Source: Neocallimastix lanati (nom. inval.) (Eukaryota; Neocallimastigomycota; Neocallimastigomycetes; Neocallimastigales; Neocallimastigaceae). From it: a stretch of 55,000 bases of DNA. Positions 23,651-42,669 of the stretch are shown here, in pieces. Within the stretch, counting starts at the first letter, position 1. Each line of letters begins with the position of its first letter. The translations under genes and the position numbers were made by a program. The stretch spans positions 1,067,501 to 1,122,500 of the forward strand of contig JACVTC010000002.1 of assembly GCA_016946835.1 (NCBI GenBank), read 5' to 3'. Under the pieces are notes generated by a model. The model was not told the DNA's origin, did no database searches, and saw only the letters and a list, made by a program, of their open reading frames with translations.

Positions 23651-24288
23651 TAGTGGAGTAATATAAAAGAGTAAAAAGTATTAAAGTATTAATAAAAATA
23701 AAATAAAATAAAATATAATAAAATAAAAAAAAGATTAAATTATTTTTAATAAAATTAATAATTTAATAATTTAAATTTAATATAAATCATATAAATTATT
23801 AAAGGTGGAGTTTTTTTTTTTTTTAAAAAAATTATTTTTTTAAAAAAACTTTATTATTTTTATTTAGATACTTTAATAAATTATTTTTATTTAGATACTT
23901 TAATAAATTATATAACTATTATTATATTCAATATTATTAAAAATTATTAAAATTTTTAATATGTAATTTTTAAATATTACCATTCATATTATTAATTATA
24001 ATTAATAATAGATGATATATAATAATATTTAATTAGTATCTTTATTCAGATACTTTAATAAATTATATAACTATTATTATTGAAAAATATTAAAGAAATA
24101 CAATAATAATAAGTTTTTGTAAAAATGATAATGGATGTAATTATGTCCATTATCAATAATAATTAGAAAAAAAAAATAGAAAAAAAAAAGAATAAATAGA
24201 AAAAAAAAAAATGAATAAATAAGAAAAAAAATTTACTTTAATTTTATTAAATATTTATTAAAATATATATAAATATATATATATTCTT

Positions 24289-24334
<46 letters not shown>

Positions 24335-25820
24335 GAATTCATTATAAACAACTAGATACTTTTTTTAATAAGTTTTTATCAAAAATATATATACTTTACA
24401 TTACAGGTTACTATTTTATTTAAGTATACTAATTTTTATTATATTATTTATTTTTTAATATTTTTAATATAAATTTTTTATTTAACAAAAATTTGAATGA
24501 TAAAATAAAATTTTTTTTATTTAATTATATAAACTTATATAATTTAGATTCATGAAATATAACAAGAATGTAATGTATGAATTACATAAAATATTTATAC
24601 TTATATATATATATATTAACTTTAATAAAAGAAAATCATAATAATAATTATTTATAATTTCATTAAATAATTTATTATATATACTTTGATATAATTGGTC
24701 TTTAGTTATGTATTTTCATATATTCTTTAAATTTTTTGATTTCAGTCATAACATTGGTTATTTCATTTCATGGGTTTACAAAAACTATGAAATGAAATAA
24801 CTAATATCAATAATAAATGTTTTAGGGTATTTTTTTTTTAAAAAAAACTATAAAATGAATAAGAAAAAAAAAATTATTAGAGAACTCCGTTTTATATTTT
24901 ATGATATTGCAAAATATCATATTTAATATTTTACAAAATCATCCAGAAATTTCAAATCATATAAATTGAATTGACAATTTGCTATTCATATGATTAATAG
25001 ATTAATTTATTTAAATATAATACAGTAATTATTCTTTTTAATAATTATAAATAGTTAACACTTTTTTTTTTTTTTTTTTTTTTTAAATCTTTTTTGATGA
25101 TTGATTATTAATTTAAATATATTAAATTATTATGATCATGTAAATTTGCAATTGTAAAAAAAAATATATTTAAGTAAATTATTAAAAAGTATGTATATGT
25201 TCAGTTAAAAATATTTGAATTATTAAGAAATAGTTATAAATAAATTAAAAATTCTCTATTTAATGTACTTTAAAAAAATTTTTTTTTTTTCATATTTTTA
25301 CATCAATATATAAGACATTTTCTAAATATTTTTAAATACTTATTATTTATATATTTTAAATAAAATAACATTTCATAATAACAAAATAAAAAGTAAATAA
25401 TAATAAATATAATAAAATTTTATTAAATTATAATAATTTTATTTAGACATAATAGTTTTTTTTTTTTCTTTTTAAATTTTTGTTATTTTTAATAAATAGC
25501 ATTTAATTAAAAAATACAAATTAAATTAAAGTCTAAAATTGGAAAAATAGTTTAATGTGTATAATTAATATTTTTATAATATTTATTTTATTATTATAAA
25601 TAATATTGCTTTTTGGTAGATATTAAATATCTTCTATTTTGATATATTATTTAATGATAATTAATAAAAATAAATAAATAATAAAAATATTTTAAACTAA
25701 TGATAAGCAAAAAAAAAAAAAAAAATAAAAATACAAGATACAAACAATAATAAATATACTAAATAAATATTAAAAATATTTTTTCCTAAAATAAGTATGT
25801 AATAATTAAAATAATAGTAT
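23651..25820. other. Gene-free AT-rich spacer with inverted repeats
   Basis: No gene. A near-perfect 19-bp inverted repeat lies at 24753-24771 / 24787-24805, and a perfect 8-bp hairpin with a GCAA loop at 24901-24920. Poly-T tracts occur at about 24290-24329 and 25063-25084. A 31-bp block around 23868-23910 (TTATTTTTATTTAGATACTTTAATAAATTA-like) occurs in tandem and again near 24040. Confidence 0.5.
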
Positions 25821-25825
25821 AATAA

Positions 25826-26033
25826 TTAAATGATAGATAAATGTATAAATAAATAGAAAAATAAATAGATAAATAAATAAATAAATAAATAGAAAAATAA
25901 ATAGATAAATAAATAAATAAATAGAAAAATAAATAGATAAATCAATAAAATCAATAAATAAATAAATAATAAATAAATAAATAAATAAATATAAATATAA
26001 ATAGATAAATAAATAAATAAATAAATAGGAAAA

Positions 26034-26065
<32 letters not shown>

Positions 26066-26190
26066 AAATAAATAAATAAATAATAAATAAAAAAGTAAAT
26101 AAATAAATATAAATATAAATAGATAAATAAATAAATAAATAGATAAATAAATAAATAAATAGAAAAATAAATAAATAAATAAAATGGAAT
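25826..26190. repeat. Degenerate (AAAT)n-type microsatellite
   Basis: About 365 bp built from AAATAAAT units with scattered GATA and GAAA variants and two related sub-blocks (around 25980-26030 and 26105-26150). The long frames it yields encode only Ile/Phe/Leu/Tyr repeats. Confidence 0.9.
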
Positions 26191-26942
26191 AATAACATAT
26201 CAATATATAAATAACAATTATTTTAATATAATTATAATAATATATAAATAAATAAAAATATGTAATAATAATAATAAATTATAATAACTATTAAATAATT
26301 AAAATTTAACTTTAAATATTTTAAAAAATTTAAAAAATAAATTAATTTTTTTTTTCTCTTTTCTGTATTATGTAATTTTTTTAGAGTAAATATTTTAAAC
26401 TGTTATTTTATTTCAAATACTTTAAATTTCTTTTATTTTTTTTTTTTATTGTTTTGAATTTTTAATCATAATCATAATCATAATAATAATATAAAATATC
26501 ATATTATATATAAGATATATTTTTTAATAAGATATATATATATTTTTTTATAAAATATACCAAATATTTTTTAACTCATATTTTTTTTATAATTTTTAAT
26601 TTTAATTTTCTTTGTATAAAACACGTTAAATTAATTATAAACTTTCATTTATATATATTAATTCCTTTGTACACTTATATATATGATAGAAATATATATT
26701 TAAATAGAGTATATTATTAAATAAAAAGGTTCCCTTTTTACTTCATGAGATAATATTAATAAAAATGAAGAAAATTACATTCACATTTTCAAATATAAAT
26801 ATCAATTTAATATATATTATAATAATAGAGAGTATTGCAATATATTAATTTAAACCAAATAAAAAATACAACATATTATTACTTCATATATTATCAATTT
26901 TTTTTAAAGAAAAATAATAAATACACCTTTTGTTTTATAAAG

Positions 26943-26976
<34 letters not shown>

Positions 26977-27882
26977 TATATATATATATATAAAAAGAAA
27001 GAAACAGAAAATTCTAATAATAGTTATAAATTTGCTTGTAATATATATTTTTTTTAAAACTAATTTTTAGAACAATTTAGCAATAATAGAAATATATATG
27101 TATATATGTACAAAAAAGCAATAAAATCAGATTAAATATTAATAAAAAAAAAAAGGATAAATATTATTTTTCATTATATATATGCTGTGGAATGGAAAAA
27201 TATGTAATATATATATATATATTTAATATTTAATACTACTGAACAATATAAATCTTAAAATAATTAACTTTTTTTTTTTTTTTTTTATATTTACTTCTTT
27301 TTTTTATATTTATATTTTAAATTAATGAATAATAGTAAAAATTAAAATATAGATAATAATTGTTAAAGGGAAATTTATATAAATAAAAAGAAACTTTAAT
27401 AATAATTTTGATTCATATCATCATATTATAATTATAATTTAAATATAAATTTCAAAGAAGTACTTTATATATTATAAAAATATTATAAAATAAAAAGAGA
27501 AAACACGAAAAAGAGGGCATTCAATACTTTTTTTCTGCCTTTTTACTTAAAAAAAAAAAAAAAAAATAAAAAAATAATTTTTTTTTTATTTTCGCGTCTT
27601 CCATAAGATATATGAAGAATTTTTAGTTTAATACTACGTAATAATTATTTTTAGAAGAATTTTATTTGTATTGTGTGTATATACATATTTAGATATTATT
27701 AATTTATTTTTTATATAATTATAATAAAATTTTTATAAAGAAGTTTCATAACTAGATATCTTTTTTTTTTTTTTTTTTTTTTTTAAAACAAATATATATA
27801 ATTTTCAATTATTAATACCTTTTCTACTTTTTAATAATTGTTTAATAATTGATTATAGTATTTTTTTCATATTCTCATTATA
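26191..27882. other. Gene-free upstream region of the cyclin gene
   Basis: AT-rich with (AAT)n at 26946-26975, TA-dinucleotide runs and poly-T at 27762-27784. It presumably includes the promoter of the gene starting at 27883, but no specific element is recognised. Confidence 0.4.
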
Positions 27883-32736
<4,854 letters not shown>

Positions 32737-32791
32737 TTACAATAAGAAATAGTATTAACAATTGCTAATAATTGTAATAATAGTAGTAATA

Positions 32792-32826
<35 letters not shown>

Positions 32827-33487
32827 ATATATATTTTAATAACATTTCCATTAAATTGTAAATATTAACTAAAATGAAGATATTTATGCTATGATTTATA
32901 TTTAAAGTAAGGATTTTTTTTTTTTTTAATTTATATTTAAATAACTATTAATATTGTTTTTATAAAATAATATATTAATTGTAATAATTTTTTTTTATTT
33001 AAATAAATTTTTAGATAATTTTATAAATAATCAGTAAGAAAAAAAAAAAAAAAAAAAAAAAAATAAAAATATAATCTGTGATTAATAATATTACTTTAAA
33101 AAAAAAATTAATATTTATCATTTTATTGTAATAACATTATTTATATTTAATAAGTTATATATATAAATATTCTATAATATTTTAACAAGAATAATACTAA
33201 TAATAAATAATAAAAATAAAAAAAAAAAAAATACATAAATTTTAAAGTATATTATTTTATACTATTATTAACTTATTAAATAATTAAAATATATATATAT
33301 TTAAATACTGATATATATCTTTTTTAATATTATTTTTTCTGTTATATATTAAAAAAAAAAAAAAAAAGTATATATATATTTATGTATTATTTATATTTAC
33401 ATTTATTACTACTGATATATATATAATTGTATTAATATTATTTTAATATTATTATTTTCTGTTATTTATTATAAATACATTTATTAT
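32737..33487. other. Gene-free 3' region of the cyclin gene
   Basis: AT-rich with poly-T (32798-32822) and poly-A (33042-33063) tracts; no gene seen. Confidence 0.5.
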
Positions 33488-33806
33488 AGATACTGCACTC
33501 ATAATTTAACTATATATTTAATTTATTTATTTATAGTATTTATTTATATTTATGTGTATTTATTTATTTATATTTAATGATTACTTAAATGTATTATGAT
33601 CTATCGTCTTGTATAAATCTATGTTAATTATCTTTTAATATTTATTTAATTAATTTTTAATTTATTTTATGTTATGGAAAACACATGTAGTAACATGTGA
33701 CTTTATTACTTATTTAAAGCCGAAAGATAGATCATACACTTATTTCCCTTGTATACCATATTCCATAAGGAATATTATTATAGATCTAAATTTAATAAAG
33801 CTAACA
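33488..33806 (+). mobile_element. Solo LTR of the copia family
   Basis: 319 bp matching the LTRs of the element at 10621-16979 nearly throughout, including the GCTAACA end. The first few bases are altered (AGATACTGCACTC instead of TGTTGACTGCACTC). ATTAT on both sides (33483-33487 and 33807-33811) is a plausible 5-bp target duplication. No internal region remains, as expected after LTR-LTR recombination. Confidence 0.93.
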
Positions 33807-33811
33807 ATTAT

Positions 33812-35205
33812 ATATGTATTTATTCTTATATATAAATTTTTATAAAATAAATAAATAAAAGTATGAACTTTTTAAATTATAATTAAATATTTTAATTTTT
33901 TTTTTTTTTAAAAAAAAAAATAAATAAATAATATATTAAATGAAATAAATTAAAAATAAATTTTAAAAAAAAAATTAATATATTAAATAAAAAATTATTA
34001 TAAATTTTTTCTTTGTTATATTAATTATACAAGAAGTGTTGCATTCTGCAATGAGGTTTTATGCAATTTATAACGTGTTATATAATTTTGAAATGTGGCG
34101 TAATTATCACATACATAAATATATTAATAAAAATATTAAATAAACATGAATCTAGAACTTTATTTAAATATTAAATATTTTATCTTTAAAGAATATTATA
34201 TAATAGAATATTTTATTTATATATTTATTTTAATGATATATAAATTTATAATTTTAATTTTTTTATTAACATAAAGAATTTTTTTTAAAAGAATGTTTTA
34301 TTTTTAAAAATTATTCAAAGAATAATTTTTTATTTTTTTTAAAAAATATATAAAACTTTGAGATTTGAAATATTTAACTATTGATGATGTAAATGAACAA
34401 ATAAATATAAAAAGTTAAAAGTTTTTTTTTTACTAAAATTTTGTATTTTATTTTTAAAGAAGATTTTAATTATTTTTTTTAGATATAAAACTGAAGAATT
34501 ATTATACCATTGTGGCGTATTACATAAAAGTTACAAAAAAAAAATAAAATAAAGAAATAAAGAAATAAAATTTTTATATTAATTTTTATTTAATAAAAAT
34601 TAAGGTTAATAAAATAATAAAAAATGAAAACTATAAAAATAATTATGATAATTAATTACAACAATATCAAGAAAGATAAAAAAAATATAAAGATAGTGTT
34701 AAGCATAACATTTAAAGAATTTTAATTATTTATATAAATATTTATTATCATAATGAAATATTAAATATTATAAATGAAAAGAAAATAAATATAAATATAA
34801 GAAGTTAATAAATAGATATTGAAATTTCAATAAATAAATTTAACTTTAAAATATAATTGAGTTTTTTTTAATTAAATAATAAAAAGAAAAGGAATAAACG
34901 AAACAAATATATGCTTTTTTTTTTTTTTTTTTTAAACCTTTTTTATCATTTTAGAAAATACAATAATAAAATTTAACAATAAAGAAAGAAAAAATTAAAT
35001 ATTTTTTGTATCATTGAATTTGAATTGAATAATTAATGGAATATTTTAGAAATTAAGTAAAGACTAATGTTAAGGGATTAGTTAAAGATACCAAAGGAAA
35101 AAAAAAAAAAAAAAAAAAAAACCAAAGGTTTTAAAATAGAAAGCTTTTTATATTTATAAACTAATAATTAACCATTTAAGCATAAATAGATTATTTTATT
35201 ATCAA
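33812..35205. other. Gene-free upstream region of the ABC transporter gene
   Basis: AT-rich. It contains two copies of the 9-mer TGTGGCGTA (34094-34102 and 34511-34519) and poly-A/T tracts. No gene seen. Confidence 0.45.
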
Positions 35206-35461
35206 ATGGTAAAGTCTGTAATGTTTATAATTCTAATTTTATTTACTTTAATAATTTTTTATTTTATAAATATAATTATATAATAATGTTTTATTAAAAT
35301 AATTAATAATAGTATTTAATTTGCATATGTAATTGTTAATTATAATTATATATTTATTTTATTTATTAGTTTTCATATCCCCTTTTCAAAACATTTCGTG
35401 CATTTTTATGGAAAAATGGAAAAATAAATGGATTTGATTCATTAGTATTAATAATATTAGG

Positions 35462-35499
<38 letters not shown>

Positions 35500-38400
35500 A
35501 TTGTAAATTTAAATGTATTTCTATAGAAATAAAATCAAATTATTAAATATTTATTATTTTAAATTTATATTATTTCAATTACTTTTTTTTTTTTTTTTTT
35601 TCTATAAATATAAAAATTTATGTTAATATTAATAATGAATATTCATTTTTAAAACTATATATAAATATATAATTAGTACCATTTATATTATTTTTAACTC
35701 CAAAATTAACATTTAATGTTGAGGAAACTGCAACAACACAATTATATACACTCAATGGATATGAAATAAATAAATTTTCAGATATATATGAAGAAAGTTT
35801 TTTAATTGGGTTTGTATTACCCAAAAATAAAAAATATAAAAATATTCATAATACCTTTATAAATTTAGTAATGGATAGTGAAATATTTCATGGAATTTCA
35901 CCAGAAAGTTATATTTATCGTACTTATCAAAATGAAAGACAATTGGACAATATATATATGAATTCTACAAGATTTGTATTTGGAATTATTTTTCATAATA
36001 GTTTTTTCAATTATACCATAAAAATTGATCATGCATTTATTCCTTCAAATAAAAAAGATCCTATACCTTATTATAAACAATTAGAATTTCCAAATGATTC
36101 TAGTAGATCAACATATGAAGTTTTTTTCAGTCCTCTTCAAAAAGCTGTGGATGAAGCTATTTTAAAACTAGTTTTGAACAATAGATTTTTAGAATTTGAA
36201 GTTAATTTAGCACAATTTGCGGAACCTGAACATCATTGTGCAACTGAAAAAGCATGGGAATACAATTATACTATAGGATTAATTATTGGGTTATTCCTAT
36301 TTATAACAAAAGATATAGTAAAATATATTGTTGATGAAAAAGAGAATGGAATTAAAGTATCATTAGTTTTAATGGGTATAAATTATTCCTATTTAGAATT
36401 ATCATGGATTGTTTTATATTGTGTAAGATATTTAATATCCATCGCGTTAATTACACTTCTCATTACTTTACTACCAATAAATGTCAATTCCTTTGATCCA
36501 TTAATGTTTTTACTTATATTCAGTGTTTATGGCATAGGTTGCATTGGTATAGCATACTTTTTTTCAGTAATATTTCAAAACGTAAAACATGCATATTTAT
36601 TATATACTATTACCTATGTATTTATTATTTTTTCATCACATTACATTTTTGACATGGACAAAGATATAAGAATTATTTTATCTGTAGTATTTATACCCGT
36701 CAGTGTTATTTCTATTATACGTGAAATTAATAAAACGATAGGTATATATAATCAAATAAGTTATAAAGATTTATTTCATGGAGATATGTTTTTATTTTAT
36801 TGTCTGTTAATAGGTACAACACTATTATATTATATTATACCCTATGTTTTGGATAAATGTATAATGAAGTTAAAACTTGAAAAAGAATATAATAAAGAAT
36901 ATAATTTTATTAAATTATTAAATCTTAGCAAACCAATTATAGAAAATAATAATGTTGAAGTTTCTCAAGATTATAGTAATTCACCAGTAGCTATTGAAAT
37001 TAATAATTTATCCAAAAAAAAAAATTATACCAATAATAAAAAGATATTGGTGGTTGATACCCTAAATATAGAAATATATGAAGATGAAATATTTGGAATA
37101 CTTGGAAATGAAAGTTCAGGGAAAACTACCTTAATGCATATGATGCTAGGAAATATTAAACCTTCTTCAGGTGAAATTTTATATCACGATCATAATATTT
37201 TTCAAAATTCGAAAATAAAAAAGGAAATAGGTAATATTAATAATATTAATAATATTAATAATATTATTTTTAATTATAGGTACTGATGTTTATAATATTA
37301 TTAAATAAAGCAAAACAAAACAAAAAACAAAAAAACAAAACAAAAAACAAAGAACAAACAAACAAATAAACAAAAAAAAAAAAAAAAAAATTTACAAAAT
37401 TAACAATATTTTTTTTATATATTAATCACTATATTATATATTATATTTATAATTTTTTATATATACTATATATATTGTACTTGGGAATGTTAATATATTT
37501 TATTTCTATTTTTTATTTTATTTTATTTTATTTTAGGTATATGCTCAAGAAATTTAAATGTATTTAATAGTTTAACAGTTGAACAAAATTTAAAATTCAT
37601 TAGCAAAATTTTTAATCGTAAAATAGATATGAATTATGTATTGAAGGAAACATTTTTAACAGAATATAGAAAAACCAGTGTATCAAGATTAACAAAAGGT
37701 CAAAAAAGATTATTATCAATAGCAATGATATTTTTAGGAAACTATAAATATATATTTATTGATGAACCAGCGAAAGATTATGATAAAATTACAAAAAGAA
37801 GAATATGGAAATTTATTTCACGTAATAGTAAAGATAAAACAATTGTATTTTTCACATCAGATGTTGAAGAAGCTGAAGTTTTAGCAGAACGTAAACTTAT
37901 CCTACAGAGAGGTCAAATAGTATGTTTTGGTACTAATGAATTTATAAAAACCAAAATAATCGATCATTACTATATAAATGTGAAAACTTCATCAATAGAA
38001 ACAACAAATGATATTATAAAATCATTAATTCCTACTGCTCTTTTATTAAGGAATAACAATAAAAAGAAGGTGATTGATGTTAATTCCAGTCATATATGGA
38101 AATTACCAACTTCAAGTGCTTCCAAATTTTCAGCATTATCTGAATTAATGAATAAACGGATTAAGACAGAGGGGATAATTAAGGAATATAATATTTATAT
38201 GCCAAGTCTTTTAGAATTCTATGATCGTCTTGATGAGGAATTTGAAACTGAGTTAATAGAATTTGATAGTAGAGATATAAAAAATGAGAAAATTGTAGCT
38301 AAAATGATTCCTCAACCTCAACAATTATCATTACCTTATGAACTTCATCCAGTTAAAGTACTAACTAAGAATCGAATTTTAAATACGATTAAAAGTCATA

Positions 38401-39195
38401 AGTATTGCTTTTGGTCTATACTAATACCAATTTCTTTAGCCGTGTATGCCTTTGATACGTATGAAGCTCATCGAAAAGATATCCCAGTTAACCCAGAAGC
38501 CATTAATATTGGTTCCGAAAATTTATATACAGATAGTAGATATATATGGAATTTTGATCCTTATTCCAATATTACGGCCTCCAGTTATAAAATCTTAAAA
38601 TATGTTAAGAATAAATCTGGTAAAGAAGTATTAGTTTATAATAAATCACTTAAGTATAGAACGTTGAATGCCATCAATGAACTTTCTGTAACTAATCAAT
38701 TGAATAATTCCATCTATGTTTCATCTGTTATTGGTTATAGAATTAATAGGTTTCATTATCGTTATGATTTAATTTATAATGCTACCTTAGTTCATTCATT
38801 ACCCTCCACTATCAATGCCATTAGTAATTCTTTATTATATTCAAGAGGAGTTAAACAGAGAATCACTACCACTTGTAAACCATTTAAATTTAATAGTGTG
38901 GATATTATACGAAAGAATTCGTATGACATTTCACAAATATTTGGATTCATTATGATGTTTGCCAGTTATTATTTTTTGTATTATAATATAAAGGAAGAAA
39001 GTAAAAGAATTTATATCATTTTTAGATCTTATAGAATTAATAAAAAGATATATTTTATTACTTCAATAGCAGGTGATTTTATATTATCATCCCTCTTAAA
39101 TTTTATTATATTAATCATGGGTGTAAGATTTAAGAATCCCTTATTTGAGGATAGAACTACCTTATCTATGTTTTTCAATGTTATGACATTAGGGT

Positions 39196-39231
<36 letters not shown>

Positions 39232-40997
39232 TTAATGATATAAAATTAAAAAATAAATAAATAAATAAATAAATAAATACTTATGAAGATATAAATATAT
39301 AAATATATTGGATAAACTTTAATATTTTAAAATAATCTATTATCTTATATACTATATGTTAAATATTTATTATATATTATTATTATAAATATAAATATAA
39401 ATATATATATATATATTTAATTAGATCACTTGTTTTATTAATGATACAAAGAATCCTAAGTCGATTTATCCATAATCGATTTTATATATTATATTTTATA
39501 ATATTATATCATATCATGTTTAACGTTGTTGGTTTATATTATATTTATTTTTTTTACGGTAAAGAAAAAGGTAATTTATATTTCCCAGATGTACTATTAT
39601 TCGGTGATATTATTTTCATTACAATTAATCCAATTTATGCCGTCGTATCAGTACTCTTTAGCATATTTTTAATTACAAACTATAAAAGTGATAGGATGTA
39701 TTCAAAAATTATAGGTTTTAGAGGAAGTATTTTTGCAAGATCGGAACTTGGTGTTTCTTTTATGTTTATAAGTATATCTTCAGTGATGATTGGAATAATA
39801 TTTATATTAAATCTCATTTACCATTCTTCTGTTTATAGATATGCAAAAAAGGGAATGAAGAAAAAATCCAAAAAAATCATAGATGAGAGTCCGGAAGAAG
39901 TTCAAGAGGAATATAATGAAGTACAAAAACGGTGTAAAGAATTACCCTTATGTGTCATAGAACTTTATAAGGAATATAACCATCGTTCCCTTTCCCTTGA
40001 AAATGATCATAAACGTAATAAACAAAAAATCATAAAATATCAGTATGGGGAACCTCACAGCTCTGTCTATGTGAATTCTAAGTTTGCAGTGACAGTACTT
40101 GAAAGTGTCACCTTTGGAGTGAGGGAGCATGAAATATTTGGTTTGATAGGTCCAAGCGGCTCTGGTAAAACGTTCATACTCAATGCAATTGCGGTATTAG
40201 AAAATTATGATACTGGAAATTTATATATTAATGGGGTAAGTAAAACGAATTCCAATATGGAAGATGCAGCGTGTAGCTATTGTCCACAGAAACCTACGCT
40301 AATGGATGAACTCACCGTCAAGGAACAATTAGTCTTCCTATTTGATATTGTTGGCTATCCAAATCAAGCATTAAATGCCTATATAAAGGAATTATTAAGA
40401 CTCTACAATATTTCCCAATATATCCATGTCAAAATTAAAAATTTAGATTTTAAAACTCGTAAAATTCTCAGTATCCTTATCGCCACGGCCAATGCTCAAA
40501 ATATTGTATTAATGGATGAACCTACTCAAGGCATTTTTAAATTTAGTGAAAGAAAATTTATATGGGAACGAATTAAGCAAACCAATCGTCTTTATAAATC
40601 CTCCATTTTAGTGGTTACCTCCTCCCTGGAAGAAGCGGTGTATCTATGTGATCGTATCGGTATTCTTCATCGAGGACGTCTTGTCTTTGTTGGTACGTTT
40701 GATCAACTCTTAACAAAATATCAACATTATTACCGTTTAACCGTTGATACAGATGGTCAACTTGATTTTCATGAGGTCATGAAAACAGATCACATAGAAA
40801 ATTTACTTAATCTTCAATTAAAAATAAAAATTTATTCCAATCGATACTATAAATATGATGTTATTTTTAAGGGACAAACCATTGAAAAAATCTATAAAGT
40901 CATGGAAGATTATAAAGCCAAAAATTTAATACGATCTTATACTTTTAGTAAAAAATCTCTTAAAGATATTTATTTAGATTTAATAGAAAATGAATAA
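35206..40997 (+). CDS. ABCA-type full ABC transporter with degenerate ATPase motifs
   Basis: Proposed exons 35206-35208 (start codon only), 35370-35460, 35677-37230, 37537-39193 and 39425-40997; the joined frame is 1625 aa. The order is ABCA-like: TM1 (about 23-40) after FRAFLWKNGK, a large extracytoplasmic loop, a TM cluster (about 225-420), NBD1, then TM and loop, TM cluster and NBD2. NBD1: Walker A GNESSGKT (508-515), signature LTKGQKR (601-607), Walker B YIFIDEP (621-627). NBD2: Walker A GPSGSGKT (1344-1351), Q-loop CPQ (1388-1390), Walker B VLMDEP (D1466, E1467). Oddities: the NBD1 Q-loop reads CSRNL, the NBD2 signature is LDFKTRK with no GG, and both H-loop positions are Ser (657, 1501). 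The ABCA family moves lipids; the substrate here is unknown. The start exon is the least certain part; the remaining junctions keep frame and conserved sequence. Confidence 0.85.
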
Positions 40998-41088
40998 AAT
41001 AAAATAAAATAAAATAAAATAACTAAGTAATGATAATAATAAAAATAATAAATTAAAAAATAAAATAATTATTTATTATTTTTATAAT

Positions 41089-41133
<45 letters not shown>

Positions 41134-41433
41134 TATTATATAACCAATATTTCTTTTTTATTTATTTATTTATATATTTATTTATTGATTTTTTTATTTT
41201 TATTTTTATTATTTTTTTTTTATTATATAACCAATATTTCTTTTTTTATTTTTATTTTCTTATTTTTATTTTTATTTTTATTTTTATTTTTTTTTTTATT
41301 TTTTCTATATATTATTATATTTTCAAACAATATAATTATTAATCATTTATCATTATTTATCATTATTTATCATCATTTATCATCATCATCATTATATTAT
41401 TAAACTAATAAATCAACATAAAATAACAATAAT

Positions 41434-41472
<39 letters not shown>

Positions 41473-41544
41473 TAATAAAATCCATAATTACCAGATAAAT
41501 CAAAACTATATTTATTTATTTATTTATTTAAAAAGATATTAATG

Positions 41545-41576
<32 letters not shown>

Positions 41577-42145
41577 TTATAAAAAATATTTTTTATTTTT
41601 TATTTTTTATTTTTTTTATTATTTAAGAGTTATAATTATGTCAACTTTATTAATATATTTTATAATATAAGGAGTTAACGGTTTGTAATTTAACAAAAAT
41701 TTTTATTTAAAATAATGGTTTTTGTAAAGTAATGCATGCTATTAAATTGTGTTTCGTAAAATGTGGCTTATTATAATTTTAAAATAAATAAATTAATAAA
41801 CAAATTAATATATAAACAATTTCAATAAATAGTATTATATTTTTTGGGATCGTACATTTAATGTGGCGTATAAATATTTTAAATAAAGCCATACATTTTT
41901 AAGATATTCTATACAATCATAAATAAATATTATAATAAAGAAAAATAAAAATAAAACATAACAAAAAAAAAAAAAAAAAAAGTAATAAAAAATAAAATAA
42001 AGAAATGAATTATTTATTTTGTAATTCATGTATTCTCTCTATAATTATAATTATAATGATAATTATTACATTTATTACTGGTTATTTTATTTACTTAATA
42101 CTATTATTTTTTCATAAATTCATAAATTCTTTTAAAAGTTATGTT

Positions 42146-42184
<39 letters not shown>

Positions 42185-42231
42185 AAAAGACATAGCTTAA
42201 AAAAAAAAAAAAGATTCAGATAATATTTAAA

Positions 42232-42269
<38 letters not shown>

Positions 42270-42669
42270 TAATAAATATTATAAATAAAAATTAAGCTCA
42301 AATGAAATAGATTTAAGAATATATTTTTTATTTATTGTTTATAAAAAAAATTCATGTAACAACAAAAATTTTTATAATTATTATAATATATTTATTTTAT
42401 TTTTGCATCACAAAAATTGTAGTGTGTTAATTTAATACTTTTAATTATAGATGTGTTAAGGAAGGTTTTATATATATATTTTAATAATACTAATGCTACA
42501 TAATTATAGATCGATCATAATCAGTTTATATATATTTATTGTAATATACAATTTTTTTTATGTTTTATTTTTTTTTTTTTTTTGAATTTTTATTTTTAAT
42601 ATTTTTTTTTTTTCTTTGGGTGCATATATATATATTGTTAAATTTTTAATTAATTTTTTCATCTTCTTT
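40998..42669. other. Gene-free region between convergent genes
   Basis: Lies between the 3' ends of the ABC transporter (plus) and the phosphoribosyltransferase (minus). Poly-A/T tracts at 41093-41127, 41439-41470, 42149-42180 and 42239-42264. TGTGGCGTA occurs at 41862-41870 and a variant TGTGGCTTA at 41762-41770. Short frames here (for example 42005-42223) are AT-driven and hydrophobic only. Confidence 0.5.

Noticed and set aside
25806-26203. 125-130-residue Phe/Ile/Leu/Tyr frames on the minus strand
   Set aside because: They come from a degenerate AAAT repeat and are open in two frames; no protein-like composition.
42005-42223. Small hydrophobic, membrane-like frame
   Set aside because: Its hydrophobicity follows from ATT/TTA codons in AT-rich DNA, and it ends in poly-T-encoded phenylalanine; no codon-bias change against the spacer.
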